Source: Liolophura sinensis (taxonomy: Eukaryota > Mollusca > Polyplacophora > Chitonida > Chitonidae). Taken from it: a DNA stretch of 64,000 bases. Under the pieces are notes generated by a model, which was given only the letters and a program-made list of their open reading frames with translations, was not told the origin of the DNA and searched no databases. Shown here one piece after another: positions 62,971 through 64,000 of the stretch. Position 1 is the stretch's first letter, and each line of letters starts with the position of its first letter. Both the position numbers and the translations under genes were made by a program. The stretch is taken from contig NC_088307.1 of assembly GCF_032854445.1 (NCBI RefSeq), positions 11,112,017 through 11,176,016 of the forward strand, given 5' to 3'.

Positions 62971-63810
62971 TTAAACACCCTTACATCACGGCCCCCACTA
63001 GGAAATTTTATACTGAAATCTTAAACAATGTCGTGGTCTCTGGGGTCAGAGTGATGAGACAGGAAGTGATGTTAGAAAATAGAAAAAAAGCTCTGTCTCA
63101 ACCTGCGTTTTTAATAACACTTCATACATATGCGTTCTGTTTATCTAAAGTATACACAACATGATTCCAACCATCACCTGTGCAATTTAATTGATAAACG
63201 CTGATTTCTGCACGAGGACATTAGTGGTGAGGCTCAGCCATAACAAGCCTACGTGCGTCGCACAGCACTGATGTAATGTGAACGCACAGAACGGCACATG
63301 CGACGTAAGGAATATGAGATGTGTAGAATAAATTGGCTATTACAATAAAAAATAAACAGCGCCCTCCCCCAACCGATACTCCACACAGACGAAAGTTACC
63401 CTCCGGCTCCCCCAGTTGACAGTCGGCTGATCTAAATCTCTGTTTCATTTCTATACTTATTATTGACCAAAATTATAGATTACTTGCAAACAGTCTTACA
63501 CGGTAGCGCTGTATGTTATTTTGTCAAGTGCGCGCGTCTCCCATTTAGGCTGGCAACATAAAGAGAATCTACCTTTGTTCATCGATTTAAAACTAAATAC
63601 AAGGATTAGCTGAATAGGCCTAACTAATCGACTTTCTGTCTCTATGGTGTCTGGAACTGGACTTCTTTCACAAAGCGTGTGATTGGTTACCCAGAAGTTG
63701 TTTGCGTGTATAAGCAGAAGTAGGTGAGAGTTGACTCCTGTATGGATTTTTGCCAACGCCTTAAAAACAGAAAAACTCTGTGTAAACGACGTATTTTTTA
63801 TTCCGATATC
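62971..63810. other. Upstream of the candidate exon at the window edge, no gene seen
   Basis: Moderately AT-rich. No repeats recognised. It may hold the promoter of the frame starting at 63811. Confidence 0.35.
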
Positions 63811-64000
63811 ATGTTACTGTTGTTATTATTGTCTCTGGTGCTGAAATATGCTACAGTTTGTGAACCGAGAAACTCTGAAAACATGAGGAGTTTTCAATTT
63901 TCACGACATTTTGACAATAACAACGTTGCACAGGAGCCATACAAAGCTATATTAGGGGGAAATTCCGGAGAGTACCCAAAGTGTTTAATACGAGGAGCCA
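63811..64000 (+). CDS. Candidate first exon of a secreted protein, cut by the window end
   Basis: ATG at 63811 opens a frame with no stop for 63 codons to the edge. It starts MLLLLLLSLVLKYATVC, a typical signal peptide (leucine-rich core, small residues before Cys), then a polar stretch with N, Q and two further features: LGGNSGEYPKC near the end. No family recognised. A 63-codon open stretch arises by chance fairly often, so the case rests mainly on the signal peptide and the AT-rich upstream sequence. Confidence 0.45.
   Translation, partial: MLLLLLLSLVLKYATVCEPRNSENMRSFQFSRHFDNNNVAQEPYKAILGGNSGEYPKCLIRGA

Overview
This window is animal nuclear DNA, most likely from a marine lophotrochozoan such as a bivalve or brachiopod. 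The evidence is phase-consistent introns with GT/AG borders, long AT-rich non-coding stretches, and a dense population of tRNA-derived SINEs (about 30 copies or fragments of one family, four minor families), plus a Tc1 pair, an RNase H-bearing LINE, MITEs, minisatellites and a Polinton/adintovirus-like element. Species was not determined. Most entries in a naive ORF list here are noise or repeats.

Layout. A two-exon gene for a two-pass BK-channel beta-subunit-like protein (KCNMB/TipE-type fold) lies on + at 531-884 and 2238-2573. From about 2.24 kb the window is organised as a large, old, imperfect inverted duplication. Arm A (about 2.24-20.35 kb) pairs in reverse orientation with arm B (about 36.6-61.36 kb). 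Between them is a spacer of about 16 kb. Exon after exon, and several shared SINEs and MITEs, can be paired between the arms.

The main duplicated gene encodes a small type I membrane protein. It reads signal peptide, one extracellular PLAT/LH2 domain (three exons), one thrombospondin type 1-like repeat (one exon), one transmembrane helix (one exon) and a short cytoplasmic tail. The arm A copy runs on the minus strand from 25167 to 7372 (seven exons). It has the only signal-peptide exon I can find, but its first PLAT exon is one base short and frameshifted. The arm B copy runs on the plus strand from 36856 to 55792 (exons 2-7). All six exons are open and in phase, but no first exon is visible upstream, where a dead LINE of about 6.4 kb sits. 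The second exon of the KCNMB-like gene also has a broken copy at the far end of arm B (about 61.09-61.36 kb, minus).

Insertions after the duplication are visible as filled versus empty sites. A Tc1 copy (17748-19275) and two SINEs are in arm A only. A GC-rich Polinton/adintovirus-like element of about 9.7 kb (about 40.41-50.13 kb) is in intron 3 of the arm B gene only. It has terminal inverted repeats, a packaging ATPase, a penton-like minor capsid gene, a PX-like gene and a zinc-finger/protein-primed family B polymerase remnant. The spacer holds the first exon of gene A, two minisatellites, a MITE, and the LINE with a nested Tc1 and a nested SINE. A 200-N assembly gap lies inside the LINE at 30332-30531. 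At the right edge, an open frame with a signal peptide starts at 63811 and runs off the window.
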